NCBI GenBank assembly: GCA_965197825.1
Contig: CBDANW010000003.1
Location: 186,001-250,000, forward strand
DNA from: CBDANW01 sp965197825
GTDB taxonomy: Bacteria > Acidobacteriota > Vicinamibacteria > Marinacidobacterales > DATDRI01
Direction of reading: 5' to 3'
Length of the DNA stretch: 64,000 nt
Shown here: in pieces, positions 43,615 to 52,162 of the stretch
Numbering within the stretch: position 1 is the first letter of the stretch
Layout: the number at the start of each line of letters is the position of its first letter
Program-made: the position numbers and the translations under genes
The notes under the pieces: model-generated
What the model was told of the DNA's origin: nothing
The model's input: only the letters and a program-made list of their open reading frames with translations
Database searches by the model: none

Positions 43615-44260
43615 TAAATGACCCCCGGCAGAGCCGGGGGCTTATCTTTGTTAGCCCCTCAAAGGGGCAGGTTCATGAGCCGCCTGAAGGCGGCTGAACC
43701 ACTATTGGGCCTTCTTGGCCGACCAAACCAGATTCAGCTGCTCTAGGCGTTGATCCTCCTTTTCTTGGTGCCGGATGTATTCACGAACAACTTCTTCATC
43801 CAAACCTACCGTGGACACGAAGTAGCCCCTCGCCCAGAAACTCTCCCCCGTGAAGTTACGCTTGCGCCCCGGGAAGTTTCGAGCTATCGAAATTGCGCTT
43901 TTCCCCTTCATGAAGCCCACCACACTCGACACTGCAAACTTCGGTGGAATGCTGATGCACATGTGGACGTGATCGCCCTTCAAATGCCCTTCCAAGATGC
44001 GACTTTCCTTCTGCTTCGCCAGCTCGTGAAAAATCTCTCCCAGATGCCGCCGAATCGCCCCGTAGATTTTCTTCCGTCGGTATTTGGGGATAAAGACAAC
44101 ATGGTATTTGCAGTCGTACCGCGTGTGCGATAGGCTTTCGCAGTTTTTCATTGAGTCCTCCTTGTTTGGAAGTTGGCGCTTTCCAAGGAGGACTTTGTTA
44201 TTACTGCCTCACACGGTCAAACCTCTGCGAGTCACCCCGGCAGAGCCGGGGGTTTACCTG
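43615..44260 (-). mobile_element. IS200-type insertion sequence (IS-E)
   Basis: A single short transposase gene flanked by subterminal hairpins: CCCCCGGCAGAGCCGGGGG at 43622, GCCCCTCAAAGGGGC, GCCGCCTGAAGGCGGC on one side and ACCCCGGCAGAGCCGGGGG at 44233 on the other. IS200/IS605 elements lack terminal inverted repeats, so the exact ends are approximate. Confidence 0.82.
43702..44151 (-). CDS. tnpA: IS200/IS605-family transposase TnpA (Y1 HUH)
   Basis: 149 residues, usual for TnpA. HUH motif HVH at 61-63 (KGDHVHMCISIPP) and catalytic Tyr125 in REYIRHQ. N-terminus SLSHTRYDCKYHVVFIPKYR is canonical. It moves single-stranded DNA by hairpin recognition. Intact, with no TnpB/OMEGA-type partner nearby. 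Confidence 0.95.
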   Translation of the reverse strand: MKNCESLSHTRYDCKYHVVFIPKYRRKKIYGAIRRHLGEIFHELAKQKESRILEGHLKGDHVHMCISIPPKFAVSSVVGFMKGKSAISIARNFPGRKRNFTGESFWARGYFVSTVGLDEEVVREYIRHQEKEDQRLEQLNLVWSAKKAQ

Positions 44261-44266
44261 TGATAA

Positions 44267-44572
44267 TTAGACGCCAACCTGCTCCAAAGGGCGGACCTCG
44301 CGCTTGATTCTCGCCGCCGCTGCTCTCTCCGTTTTCTCTAGGTCATAGTCCATTTGGAGCCCCAGCCAGAACCGGATAGAGGTTCCAAAGAAACGCGACA
44401 GCCTGAGGGCCGTATCCGGAGTAATCGAGCGCTTACCTAGGACGATCTCGTTGACTCGCCGCGGTGGGACGCCGAGAGCTCTTGCCAGGCGGTTTTGACT
44501 CATCTCCATGGGTTCGAGGAACTCTTCCAAGAGCACCTCGCCTGGATGGACGTTCGGTAGCTTCTTCGCCAT
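44267..44572 (-). CDS. higA: HigA-type antitoxin (HTH)
   Basis: 101 residues from ATG 44572 (MAKKLPNVHPGEVLLEEFLE). HTH segment MSQNRLARALGVPPRRVNEI, then RSITPDTALRLSRFFGTSIRFWLGLQ, the hallmark of HigA/VapI. It would bind HigB and repress the operon. The neighbouring toxin is truncated, so this is an orphan antitoxin or addiction remnant. Confidence 0.93.
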   Translation of the reverse strand: MAKKLPNVHPGEVLLEEFLEPMEMSQNRLARALGVPPRRVNEIVLGKRSITPDTALRLSRFFGTSIRFWLGLQMDYDLEKTERAAAARIKREVRPLEQVGV

Positions 44573-44762
44573 GTTTTCTTTCCTGTCGATGATAATCGGC
44601 GATCTCGACATCGTAGGCGTCACCGCGCGACCAAACGAAACAGACGGGCCATTGGTCATTGATTCGTATGCTGTACTGCCCGTGGCGTCTCCCTTTCAGC
44701 CGTTCCAGACGGTTGGACGGTGGTACCTGCAAATCCGTCAAGTCACGAGCGTTGTTCAGCAT
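44433..44762 (-). pseudogene. higB: HigB-type toxin, truncated at both ends
   Basis: The frame holds the C-terminal two thirds of HigB: VPPSNRLERLKGRRHGQYSI, RINDQWPVCFVW, DVEIADYH. The first ~35 residues are missing (a TGA precedes ATG 44762 and upstream bases are the end of vapC). The normal stop after DYH is absent, so translation would run on into higA. Probably inactive. Confidence 0.72.
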
Positions 44763-44800
44763 TCAGGTCGTTTCCGCCAAGTGCGATTGCTGGTTCGTTA

Positions 44801-45232
44801 CTAGGAAGGCGCGACGACTTCGATCTGGTCTTCGAAAGACGCGAAGTTGCGGAGGTTCCAGGTTACTAGGGTTGAAGCGCCGCCCTTCAACGCCGCCATT
44901 GCGATAAGCACGTCGTATGTCTGCCCGCCGACCAATCCATGCCGTTCTGCTTCGGTGATCGCGCGCCATGTTTCCCGTCCCGTCAAATGAACGATATGGT
45001 TTTGGCCCCAGTTGGCTTCGATCAGTGAGATGGCGTCCGCAGCTCTCAAGCGATGAGGCGAAGGCAGTCTCGTGAGAACGGCATACGTCTCGGCAAGAGA
45101 GTGTGCGGCAAGAAACAACTCCTCGCCGCTGGTGACGCGTCGTTCAATTTCCGAGCGTGTTCTCTTGTGATGCTCGTGCCAGGAGCAGACTGCCGCAACG
45201 AGGCAGCTTGTATCGCAAAGGTACCGACTCAA
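44801..45232 (-). CDS. vapC: VapC-type PIN-domain ribonuclease toxin
   Basis: 143 residues, TTG start directly after the vapB stop. PIN acidic residues: Asp7 in YLCDTSCLV, Glu in HSLAETYAVLTRLP, Asp in QTYDVLIAMAA, and the late TWNLRNF. VapC enzymes cut tRNA or rRNA; magnesium-dependent. Paired with the AbrB-type antitoxin upstream and likely co-transcribed. Confidence 0.93.
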   Translation of the reverse strand: MSRYLCDTSCLVAAVCSWHEHHKRTRSEIERRVTSGEELFLAAHSLAETYAVLTRLPSPHRLRAADAISLIEANWGQNHIVHLTGRETWRAITEAERHGLVGGQTYDVLIAMAALKGGASTLVTWNLRNFASFEDQIEVVAPS

Positions 45233-45502
45233 TCAGGATGCCTCGTCATCTGCTGTTGCGTTGCGCAGAGCAACGATGGTCTCCTCAACCTCCGACTCGG
45301 TCAGTGCTGGCTGGCTTTGGCGAGGGACGGCTACCACAAGCCTTCCACGACGCTCTAGCTCGATGTCGAGCGGCGCGGGCTCGATCTCCACCCGACCGGC
45401 GACCACGCGAAATTCAACTTCGGTTCCGGGCTTCAAATGGGCGGCCTCGCGAATCGCCTTTGGCACGACTAGACGGCCTGCTTTATCGATGGTAGCTTTC
45501 AT
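45233..45502 (-). CDS. vapB: VapB-type antitoxin (AbrB/SpoVT fold)
   Basis: 89 residues from ATG 45502: KATIDKAGRLVVPKAIREAA is the swapped-hairpin DNA-binding motif. The C-terminal half (ESEVEETIVALRNATADD) would wrap the VapC active site. First gene of the pair. Confidence 0.93.
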   Translation of the reverse strand: MKATIDKAGRLVVPKAIREAAHLKPGTEVEFRVVAGRVEIEPAPLDIELERRGRLVVAVPRQSQPALTESEVEETIVALRNATADDEAS

Positions 45503-45592
45503 GGTAGAAATAATACCATTACTCGCACCATGTTTCAAGGGCCATGATGGCGTGGCGGAGTTACGGCGAGGCCGCGCCGTAGCCGTGGCCGG

Positions 45593-46198
45593 TCAACGGA
45601 CCCGCCACGGCGGAGGCGGGTAAGCCCGTAGGGGGAAGGCGGGCCGGCTCCAGCGCCCAGCTAAGGCTGAAGGTTCATTGCGGCGCAGCAGATCCTGGAA
45701 GCGCGGATCGTCCCGCACGCTATCGAGCAGCGGGACAGCACTGATAGCCGGCAAATTCGGATCGCGGTCCACGAAGGCTCTCTCCAGCCAATCAAGGACA
45801 AGGTCGTTCTCTCCGGCGCGGAGGTATAAGGCCGCAACATCCATGGTGTTCGTACGGGTTCTGCGTGAGCGCGCCGCAGCTGTCTCGGCGAGGCGACGCA
45901 TCGCCCCCGTGTAGCCTGCTTCCTCGTACCCCCGCGTCAACGCTTCCTCGCTCTCAACATCATCGACCGTAGCCAGGAAGGACTTCCAAAGCCTCCTCAT
46001 ACATTCCGTTGAGATGGAAGGCGCTACTGAGCTGAATCAGCGCGACAGGATTGCCTGGTGACGTCCTGAGCGCCTTGCGGAACTGCGCGATGGAGTCGTC
46101 GTATCGGCGCGCGCTCATCAGGTCCACGCCGTAGAGCGCCTGGTAGAGATCATTGAACGGGTCCAGTTCCAACGCTCGCTCGATCTGCGCCATCGCTT
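45593..46198 (-). pseudogene. C-terminal TPR region of a kinase- or CadC-like protein, truncated and frameshifted
   Basis: Two frames together read AQIERALELDPFNDLYQALY ... YDDSIAQFRKALRTSPGNP ... GMYEEAL, then after a shift near 45975 WKSFLATVDDVESEEAL ... DWLERAFVDRDPNLPAIS ... RDDPRFQDLLRR. This is the TPR tail common to acidobacterial Ser/Thr kinases and winged-helix regulators. The 5' part is cut off by the IS5-type element at 46199. Confidence 0.72.
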
Positions 46199-47285
46199 TG
46201 CCTTGGTGCACAACTCGCGATCTCGGTCCACAATTGTCCTGTACTCGCGGATACGAGGTTCCCCATGAGCATTTTCAAACGCACTCAGCGGAAGTATGTG
46301 AAGAAGGCCTATCGCGTGAGGAATTGGCGTGAATATGAGGCGGGTCTACGCAACCGTGGGAGGCTGACCGTCTGGATCTCGCTCACCGCCGGCAAGCTTG
46401 TGAACTGGGACGCGCCCCGGCCAAGGAGGAGGAAACCGGGCCGTCAACGCAAGTACTCGAACCACGCCATCGAGACGGCTGTCACCCTGGGCATGGTGTT
46501 TCATCTGTCATCTAGGCAGAACGAGGGATTGCTGCGGTCGTTGTTCGCTCTGATGAAGCTAGACAATGATGTGCCCGATCACACCACGATCTCGAGGCGC
46601 AAGCCGAATCTGGGTAAGGTCCCCTTCTACCAAGTCAAGCAGAAGACGCCGTTGCACATCTTGATCGACAGCAGCGGTCTCGCTGTCCACGCCGGCCAGC
46701 TGCGCAGAGCACAAAAGAGCAGGGACTATCGCAAGCTCCATCTGTGTGTCGACGAGCAGAGTGGCGAAGTCGTCGCCGGCGAGCTGACGAGCAAAAGAGC
46801 CCGCGATTCATCGCGGGTTGCATCGCTTGTCGGACAGATCGACAGTCCCATCTCATCGGCCAGAGCTGACACCGCATACGACGCCGGCGGCGTCTATGAG
46901 GCAATCGAGAATCACAGCGCTCATCGCTCGCCGAGGGTGCTGATACCGCCGCGCAAGGGCGCCCTGCTCACATCGGGGCCGGCGAGCAGCCGACAGCGCA
47001 ATCGCAACATTGCAGCACAAGCTCGGCTCGGCAAACGAAAGTGGCACACAGAATCGGGCTACAGCAAACGGAGCAAAGTCGAGACAACGTTCCATCGCTA
47101 CAAGGCTATCGTGGGCTCAGCGATGCGAGCGAGAGGGTTGGCGGCACAGAGAGTTGAGGCAAGGATCGGGTGCAAGATTCTCAACACCATGACGGCGCTC
47201 GGGATGCCTGATAGCGAGATGATCGGATGATGGGAGTCGGGGCCAAGCGAGCTCTCGGCCTCTATCGGAGTTGTGCACCAAGGCA
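46199..47285 (+). mobile_element. IS5-type insertion sequence (IS-F)
   Basis: Ends share the inverted repeat TGCCTTGGTGCACAACTC (18 bases). The left neighbour is a TPR gene tail and the right neighbour a PIN gene lacking its start; no target duplication is evident, so exact ends or later deletion are uncertain. Confidence 0.8.
46265..47230 (+). CDS. IS5-family transposase
   Basis: 321 residues, DDE of the IS4/IS5 superfamily: Asp in LIDSSGLAVH, Asp in RADTAYDAGGVYE, Glu in VETTFHRYKAIVG. N-terminal domain YSNHAIETAVTLGMVFHLSS is the DUF772-like region. No disruption seen. Confidence 0.92.
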   Translation: MSIFKRTQRKYVKKAYRVRNWREYEAGLRNRGRLTVWISLTAGKLVNWDAPRPRRRKPGRQRKYSNHAIETAVTLGMVFHLSSRQNEGLLRSLFALMKLDNDVPDHTTISRRKPNLGKVPFYQVKQKTPLHILIDSSGLAVHAGQLRRAQKSRDYRKLHLCVDEQSGEVVAGELTSKRARDSSRVASLVGQIDSPISSARADTAYDAGGVYEAIENHSAHRSPRVLIPPRKGALLTSGPASSRQRNRNIAAQARLGKRKWHTESGYSKRSKVETTFHRYKAIVGSAMRARGLAAQRVEARIGCKILNTMTALGMPDSEMIG

Positions 47286-47688
47286 CGACACCAATGTCCT
47301 GATGTATGCCGCGGGCGGGCCTCACTCTCTTCGCGAGCCCTGCCGCGCCGCATTGGAAGCCGCGGTAACCCAGAGGGTCAGCCTGGTCACGGACTCCGAG
47401 GTCCTCCAGGAAATCCTCTACCGTTACTTTTCGCTTCAGAAACCGGACATTGCTCGCGAGGTTTATCAGGCGGCGACCGGGCTCTGTGACGAGGTGCTGC
47501 CGGTGTCGGAGCGAACGACGGCACGGGCTCGCGAGCTTCTGCTCCGATACACGGATCTCTCCGCCCGCGATGCGATTCATATCGCTGCCATGGAAGAGGG
47601 AGGGCTGCTGCGGCTCCTGTCGACCGATGGTGACTTCGACGCCGTCGACGAGGTGCAGCGAGTGGCTCCCGCAGACTTCCTCGCCTAG
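47286..47688 (+). pseudogene. PIN-domain protein, start codon removed by IS-F
   Basis: The first PIN motif is preserved right at the IS edge (DTNVLMYAAGG), followed by TDSEVLQEILYRYF, ARDAIHIAAM and STDGDFDAV. The natural start and two or three residues are gone, but the frame is open backwards into the IS to ATGs at 47227/47230, so an IS-initiated PIN protein with about 19 foreign N-terminal residues could be made. No antitoxin gene is adjacent. Confidence 0.75.
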
Positions 47689-47777
47689 AGGAAGCAGTCC
47701 GGCAGGCGACTGCCGTCCCGCTCAGGCCCCGCGAGGATCGGGGTGATATAGTCCCTCCTGAGTTCTGAGCCCATTCC

Positions 47778-48599
47778 ATGTTCTTGTTTCTGCCCATCGG
47801 CGATGAGCCCAATCCGCCCGGCACTCCTTATGTGAATTACGGCCTGATCGCGGCCAACGTCGTAGTCTATGTCCTCATTTCTCTACCCCTCAGCTTGACC
47901 GCCGCCGATCCTCAAGATCCGCGCGTCCAGGAGTACATGAGTGCCATCGGCGAAAACCTTCCGCCCGGAATGTCCATTTCGGCCTACGACCTGGTCGTGT
48001 TTTCTTACGGCTACCGGGTCACCGAACCATCTCTGTTGACGCTTTTCACCGCGATGTTCCTCCATGGCGGCCTCATGCATTTACTCGGCAACATGCTGTT
48101 TCTGTGGATTTATGGGGACAACGTGGAGCACCGGTTGGGTCCGGTGAAATACCTCTTCTGGTACCTGGCGACCGGAATTGCCGCGACGCTCTTCTATGCG
48201 TTCTTCGCGGGTGGCTCCTCACTTCCCTTGGTGGGTGCTTCGGGGGCCATCTCGGGCGTCCTCGGATTCTATTTTCTCTGGTTTCCACGCAACCGGGTGC
48301 GGCTCTGGTTCTTCCTGTTTCCCTTCTTTTCCCGGATCATCCTGCTGCGGTCGCGGCTGGTTCTCGGGTTCTACCTCATACTGGCCAACATTTTTCCGTT
48401 TCTCCTCAGCCAAGGCGCAGGCGGGGGAGGCGTCGCCCACGGTGTGCACATCGGCGGTTTCCTGGCGGGAGCACTGGTCGCATGGGTCGCCGGGCAGCGC
48501 GCGGTGAGATCTCGCCCGGCCGAGTATCGTGGCCGGAGTGTCCCGGCCAGCGACGCACGACCGATCGGGGAGCGGGTCACTGCAGCCTTAAGGACGTAG
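47778..48599 (+). CDS. Rhomboid family intramembrane serine protease
   Basis: 273 residues, MFLFLPIGDEPNPPGTPYVN start, about six helices. Catalytic Ser155 in LVGASGAISG, His in GVHIGGFLAG, and HGGLMHLLGNMLFLWIYGDN (97-116). The coding frame ends at TAG 48597-48599 but continues in the same frame with a TPR-like domain (next entry). Confidence 0.9.
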   Translation: MFLFLPIGDEPNPPGTPYVNYGLIAANVVVYVLISLPLSLTAADPQDPRVQEYMSAIGENLPPGMSISAYDLVVFSYGYRVTEPSLLTLFTAMFLHGGLMHLLGNMLFLWIYGDNVEHRLGPVKYLFWYLATGIAATLFYAFFAGGSSLPLVGASGAISGVLGFYFLWFPRNRVRLWFFLFPFFSRIILLRSRLVLGFYLILANIFPFLLSQGAGGGGVAHGVHIGGFLAGALVAWVAGQRAVRSRPAEYRGRSVPASDARPIGERVTAALRT

Positions 48600-48968
48600 G
48601 ATTTCGCGGGGGCCGCGAAGCTTTACTTCGAGCTGTCTTCCCAGGCGACACGACATCTCTTGAGTCCGGACGACTCGATCGCTCTCGGAAACTGGCTGGC
48701 TGGCAACGGCCATGCGAAGGCGGCGCTTGTCGTATACCAGCGTCACCTTCGCGACCACCCCGCGGGGCAAGGTGCGGCGGAGGCACACGCCTACGCCGGG
48801 TTGCTCCAACTCCACGCCTTCCGTGAGCCCACCGCCGCCTATCAGCACCTCGTCGATGTCCTCGACCTCAGTCCTAGCCCCGATATCGAAGCACTGGTCC
48901 GGGAGGCGTTGAAGGAGATCGCGGGCATGCAGAAGTTTCCGGTCCGAGGTCGCGAGAGAAAGCGCTAG
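48600..48968 (+). pseudogene. TPR-like C-terminal extension of the rhomboid, after an amber codon
   Basis: In frame with the rhomboid: DFAGAAKLYFELSSQATRHL, SPDDSIALGNWLAGNGHAKA, ALVVYQRHLRDHP, GAAEAHAYAGLLQLHAF, AYQHLVDVLDLSPSPDIEAL. Rhomboids in this bacterial group commonly carry such a helical tail. A TTG at 48660 could start it separately, but there is no obvious ribosome site. Either a nonsense mutation or readthrough. Confidence 0.65.
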
Positions 48969-49358
48969 TTGCTCCCCCAATCCGGGTTGCCTTCTCGGTC
49001 TTCTTTTGGTAACCTGTTGATATCATAACAGATACATATCCATCCCCACATTAGCCATTGTCCGGCTCGCGGTCGAGCCCCCTTTGGAGGCGTCCCGGCT
49101 CGTCGAGCTGAAGGAGGGAAGGTCTTTGGCATCTTCGAATCTGCCTCGGCTCCGTTATGGCTCCACGTGACTGAGCAAGCTTGACCGCCTAGGTTGGGCG
49201 GGAACATACGGGATCGTAAAACGACATCTCGGATTGCGGAGCAGGCATCGTCGCGGACCGGCTGCTTCCTTACGGACGGAATGTGACGAGCTCTTCGTCA
49301 CCGAGCTTCTTGCCGATTTCCAGGACGTCGACTTGCTGAGAGCCTGAGGGTCCTCGGC
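48969..49358. other. Intergenic region
   Basis: No supported gene. Contains GTGACGAGCTCTTCGTCAC (49287-49305), a perfect 7-base inverted repeat. On the minus strand a short frame ending VLEIGKKLGDEELVTFRP lies at about 49338-49276; it looks coding-like but I do not recognise it. A GAGCC/GGCTC hairpin just after the peroxiredoxin stop may terminate that gene. Confidence 0.4.
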
Positions 49359-49796
49359 TCAGAGGTCCGCGAGCACTCCTGCTGGGTGTTCGGTCGGATC
49401 CACTTTCGGATAGGCCTTTTCGATTCTTCCCTGCTCGTCGATCAAGTAGCTGATCCGCTTGGCGGATGGGGCCGTCTGATCCTCGCAGGCACCATACGCC
49501 ATTCCCGCGGTCCGGCTGGTGTCACAGAGCAAAGGGAAGTTGAATCCGAATTTCTTCGCGAAGGCGGCGTTATCTTCCACGGTGTCGAAACTGATTCCCA
49601 AGACCTGCACATTCTTGCTCTCGTACTCCCGGCTACGGTCGCGAAACCCGCGACCCTCGGCCGTTCACCCCGGGGTATCGGCCTTGGGGTAGAACCATAA
49701 GAGAACTTTCTTGCCCTGGAAATCAGAGAGTTTGACCGTGCGGCCGGTGTGATCCGAAAGCTCGAAGCCTGGGGCGAGGCTGCCTGCGTCCAACAT
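49359..49796 (-). CDS. Selenocysteine-containing peroxiredoxin (Bcp/AhpC-TSA type)
   Basis: ATG 49796 follows AAAGGAG. The frame reads 145 residues to TGA 49359 if one internal TGA (49667-49665, codon 44) is decoded. That codon falls exactly at the peroxidatic position: FYPKADTPG-[TGA]-TAEG, where Bcp-type peroxiredoxins have TPGCT. Both sides are well conserved: SLAPGFELSDHTGRTVKLSD before; RISYLIDEQGRIEKAYPKVD after. A SECIS-like hairpin starts 2 bases after the TGA. The usual second Cys five residues on is Arg; other Cys are in FPLLCDTS and YGACED. It would reduce hydroperoxides with selenol chemistry. The alternative, a nonsense mutation exactly at the catalytic residue with a SECIS by chance, is much less likely. 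Its start is 29 bases from the divergent gene at 49826. Confidence 0.85.
49630..49663 (-). promoter_or_regulatory. Bacterial SECIS element
   Basis: Directly 3' of the TGA on the mRNA: lower stem CGGC/GCCG, then a perfect 7-pair upper stem GGTCGCG/CGCGACC closing the 5-base loop GGTTT. The loop GG is 17-18 bases after the TGA, within the 16-37 range of bacterial SECIS elements, and a GG at the 5' side of a small apical loop is the feature SelB recognises (E. coli fdhF has GGTCT). Confidence 0.8.
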
Positions 49797-49825
49797 CTTC
49801 TCTTCTCCTTTGCTATTCTTCGCTC

Positions 49826-51730
49826 GTGCTTACCTTACTCGCCGTCTTTGCTCTGGTGCAATCGGTGCCCCTCGCCGAGCGCCACAGGGTGTGGCTCGAG
49901 GAGGAAGTTCACTTTGTCATGGGTCACCGTGGAACGGCTTCGTTCCTCGCGCTCGACACCGACGAGGCTCGCGATCGTTTCATAATTGGCTACTGGAATC
50001 GTCGTGACCCGACGCCGGGCACTCCTCGAAACGAATTCCGCGATCGACATGACCGGCGTCTCGAAGAGGCCGATCGATTGTTCACTTTCCTCGAGACCGA
50101 ACCGGGGCGGTTCACCGAGAGAGGGCGCGCCTATCAGCTCCTCGGGCCGCCGCAAAGCCGGGAAGATTTCTCCTATGCGGGCAATCGGTTGTTCCCGCTG
50201 GAGCTTTGGCACTATGCGGGCCGGACCGAAGCGTTTCTTCCCGAGTCCTTTTACCTTGTTTACTTTCGGGATGGGGGCCACGGGGATTACCGCTTGTGGA
50301 GCTCGGTGAGCGATGGTGCGCAGGCGCTTGTACCGCATCATGAACCGGGTCGATTTCTCCTCGACGAACAAGGGGCCTACGAAGAGCTCCGGCGAGTGGA
50401 CATGGAGCTCGCGCAGGCAGCTCGGAGCCTGGTGCCCGGAGACGGAAGCAACACGTCTTTCTCCGGCGAGTCACTGCGCATCAACATCGAGAGCTACGCG
50501 GACATGGCGGATCGGCATCGCGGGCTGGATGAGAAGGTGCGCGCGAGAACCAGTTTCCGGCAACTGGGTGTAGCGTCGACCGCCGCGGTCCTCTACGACG
50601 CGACCGGTATCCCACAGGTTCACTATGCTCTCGAGGTCCCGTTCTCGAAGGTGCGGTGGCGCGAGGAAGGAAATCGCTCCCGAGCCAGCTTCGGCATCAC
50701 CTGCCGGATGACGGACGCACTGGGACGACAAGTGGATGTCATCGAAGACTGGATCGATCTGGATTTGAGCGAAGAAGAAAGGACTTCCTTGGAAGGCCAG
50801 GCACTCAGCCTCCAAGGACGTCTGATTCTGCCGACCGGGCGTTACGTGCTCGATTTCACGCTGGTGGGCACACCGGCGGGCACGAGCGACGCGGTCTCCA
50901 TGACCGTCGACGTACCCGTCGTCTCGGGTAGGGAGGTTTCTTCCATCTTGCTGGCGCGCTCTCGCGAGGGATTGGTCGAGGGTCGTTTTGTGGATCGGCT
51001 GCCGTTTCAGATTGATGGAATCGTGTTGAATCCGAGTCCGAACGGAATCTTCCCGGCCACGGAGGCCTTGGCGCTCCTTCAGATTTCCGGTTTTCCGAGC
51101 GGGACGAGACTCGATTGGAGCTTGACCACGGGGGATGGGAACGACGACGTCGTTTGGACCGGGACGAGTGAGGTGCCTCCAGGATCACCCCCGGTCGTCA
51201 CCGTGCAGCGAGCCGTGCCCTTGCAGAACGTTCCGGACGGTGACTATACGTTTAAGGTGGAGCTGGAGGGGGCGAGGAGGGAGTCACGTCTTAGCGTCGA
51301 TCACTCGGCCACGCCTCAGTCGGTTCGCGTCCTCTCGAGGGAATCGCTTGCAGCGGGAGACGGACGGATTCGCCTTCAGCGGGGGCTTCTCTTTGCCCGT
51401 ATCGGGGATGCGGAGAGCGCCATCACCGAGCTCGCCGCAGCATCGCGGCTCCGACCCCGAGATCTCGAGATCCGATTGAAACTCGCTCTCATGCTCTATG
51501 CGGCCGAGCGATATGCAGAAGTTATCGCGTCTCTTCAGCCGATCGCACCACACTACCCGAACGAGTCGGACATTTTCGTCTTATTGGGATTCGCGTCCCT
51601 CGAGTTCGGAGATCCCGCCAAGGCAGTTGCCTACTTGCAGAGTGCTCTTGCGCTGAGACCCGATGACGACAGGCTCACGCTCGCGCTAACCCAGGCTCGC
51701 GAAGAGTCCGGCTCCGGCCCGCCGCAGTAA
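49826..51730 (+). CDS. GWxTD-domain protein with C-terminal TPRs
   Basis: 634 residues from GTG 49826, with a hydrophobic N-terminus (LTLLAVFALVQSVPLA). Residues about 15-170 form the GWxTD region (FVMGHRGTASFLALDTDEAR, YWNRRDPTPGTPRNEFRDRH, ERGRAYQLLGPPQSREDF), widespread in Acidobacteriota. A middle beta-rich part has bacterial-Ig character (LPTGRYVLDFTLVGTP). Residues 540-630 are TPRs (LFARIGDAESAITELAAAS, GFASLEFGDPAKAVAYLQSA). Exported, function unknown. Followed by a hairpin terminator. Confidence 0.88.
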   Translation: MLTLLAVFALVQSVPLAERHRVWLEEEVHFVMGHRGTASFLALDTDEARDRFIIGYWNRRDPTPGTPRNEFRDRHDRRLEEADRLFTFLETEPGRFTERGRAYQLLGPPQSREDFSYAGNRLFPLELWHYAGRTEAFLPESFYLVYFRDGGHGDYRLWSSVSDGAQALVPHHEPGRFLLDEQGAYEELRRVDMELAQAARSLVPGDGSNTSFSGESLRINIESYADMADRHRGLDEKVRARTSFRQLGVASTAAVLYDATGIPQVHYALEVPFSKVRWREEGNRSRASFGITCRMTDALGRQVDVIEDWIDLDLSEEERTSLEGQALSLQGRLILPTGRYVLDFTLVGTPAGTSDAVSMTVDVPVVSGREVSSILLARSREGLVEGRFVDRLPFQIDGIVLNPSPNGIFPATEALALLQISGFPSGTRLDWSLTTGDGNDDVVWTGTSEVPPGSPPVVTVQRAVPLQNVPDGDYTFKVELEGARRESRLSVDHSATPQSVRVLSRESLAAGDGRIRLQRGLLFARIGDAESAITELAAASRLRPRDLEIRLKLALMLYAAERYAEVIASLQPIAPHYPNESDIFVLLGFASLEFGDPAKAVAYLQSALALRPDDDRLTLALTQAREESGSGPPQ

Positions 51731-51733
51731 GAA

Positions 51734-51759
51734 GGGGGGAGTACCTTGCGGTACCCCCC
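51734..51759 (+). terminator. Possible terminator after the GWxTD gene
   Basis: GGGGGG-A-GTACC and GGTACCCCCC pair around TTGC, an 11-pair stem with one bulged A, 3 bases after the stop codon. No T-run follows, so termination strength is uncertain. Confidence 0.45.
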
Positions 51760-51823
51760 AGATGTTTACGGACTCCATCAACCTGCTACCTGCAGCCGAT
51801 TCTCCTGACCCTGCCCGGGTTTT

Positions 51824-52162
51824 GTGGACATCAACCGAGGCGCGACAATGCGCCTGGAGGCGTCCATGGGAGAACGACGACGCAGGAAGTTCACGGGGGA
51901 GTTCAAGAAGGAAGCGGTCCGGCTGTTCAGGGAGGGCGAGGGCAGCATCGGCCAGGTCGCTAAGGAACTGGACCTGACGGAATCGGCCCTTCGAAACTGG
52001 GTGAAACAATACAAAGTTGATCACGGTGAAGGTCCACGCGAGGCTCTGACGACGGCGGAACGTGATGAGCTCCGTTCGCTACGGCGTCGAGTGCGTACGT
52101 TGGAGCAAGAGCGAGAAATATTAAAAAAGGCGGCGGCCTTCTTCGCGAAGGAAAGCGAATGA
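51824..52162 (+). CDS. IS-B copy 5 orfA
   Basis: 112 residues, same as copy 2, with the AAAAAAG slippery run near its end. Confidence 0.92.
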   Translation: MDINRGATMRLEASMGERRRRKFTGEFKKEAVRLFREGEGSIGQVAKELDLTESALRNWVKQYKVDHGEGPREALTTAERDELRSLRRRVRTLEQEREILKKAAAFFAKESE

